12,695 nucleotides of DNA from Chloroflexota bacterium (lineage in GTDB: Bacteria; Chloroflexota; Dehalococcoidia; SZUA-161; SpSt-899): contig QLUL01000016.1 in the NCBI GenBank assembly GCA_018725425.1, positions 1 through 12,695 on the forward strand. The letters are read 5' to 3'. The position numbers and the translations under genes were made by a program. The notes under the pieces were generated by a model, which was not told the origin of the DNA, made no database searches, and saw only the letters and a program-made list of their open reading frames with translations. Positions 12,628-12,695 of this stretch are shown here, one piece after another. Numbering within the stretch: the stretch's first letter is position 1; each line of letters starts with the position of its first letter.

Positions 12628-12695
12628 CTTGTGACTAGATTGATGTCCGTCACATTTGGCTGATTGACAACAGCCTGCTCTTCCGACCTTTCGGT

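Noticed and set aside
1..12695. CRISPR array, rRNA, integrase or transposase genes
   Set aside because: No regularly spaced repeats, no rRNA-like conserved blocks and no recombinase motifs were seen on either strand.

Overview
The window is a stretch of bacterial chromosome, probably from an anaerobic Chloroflexota (Dehalococcoidia-like) or another deep anaerobe. The clues are a tungsten/molybdopterin aldehyde ferredoxin oxidoreductase (AOR) with its own small MoaD/ThiS-like proteins, and TrpS and type I glutamine synthetase sequences that resemble my memory of Dehalococcoidia proteins. No alignment was run, so the taxonomic call is an inference.

Left part (1-2060): a tRNA-Leu(TAA) with a clear promoter is followed by a loosely packed accessory stretch. 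It holds a 137-aa protein of unknown function and a mazE-mazF toxin-antitoxin pair with its own sigma70-type promoter. The MazF toxin has lost its middle in frame. Only the N-terminal strand region and the C-terminal helix remain, in a 44-46 aa ORF. Two diverged copies of a 37-bp sequence (378-414 and 1861-1897), plus several inverted repeats, flank this block. It looks like a small worn-down island beside a tRNA.

Middle part (2061-4673): a near-consensus promoter drives a leader of about 195 nt before the AOR gene. The leader can form a long closing helix, competing internal pairings and an anti-Shine-Dalgarno pairing, so it is a good candidate for a cofactor- or metal-sensing RNA. Downstream of AOR, past a perfect 12-bp hairpin, are two overlapping MoaD/ThiS-like genes. 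Only the second ends in the Gly-Gly needed for sulfur carriage. The first has a DM..LYKWYF-type tail.

Right part (4752-10338): housekeeping genes on the plus strand. trpS overlaps an inositol monophosphatase-family gene by 4 nt. Next come glnA (GSI-alpha type), a strong terminator, a stand-alone hisF, and a glutamate dehydrogenase. The last three enzymes all handle ammonia or glutamine nitrogen. The glutamate dehydrogenase gene is visibly more AT-rich than its neighbours.

Right edge (10390-12695): on the minus strand, a penicillin acylase-family Ntn hydrolase keeps its catalytic serine and the whole beta chain but lacks the signal peptide and the first part of the alpha chain. The reading frame breaks at a stop codon beside a GC-rich inverted repeat, which suggests an insertion or rearrangement junction.

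The most promising points for follow-up are the structured AOR leader, the tandem MoaD-like pair in which one member lacks a terminal Gly-Gly, and the in-frame miniature MazF beside an intact MazE.
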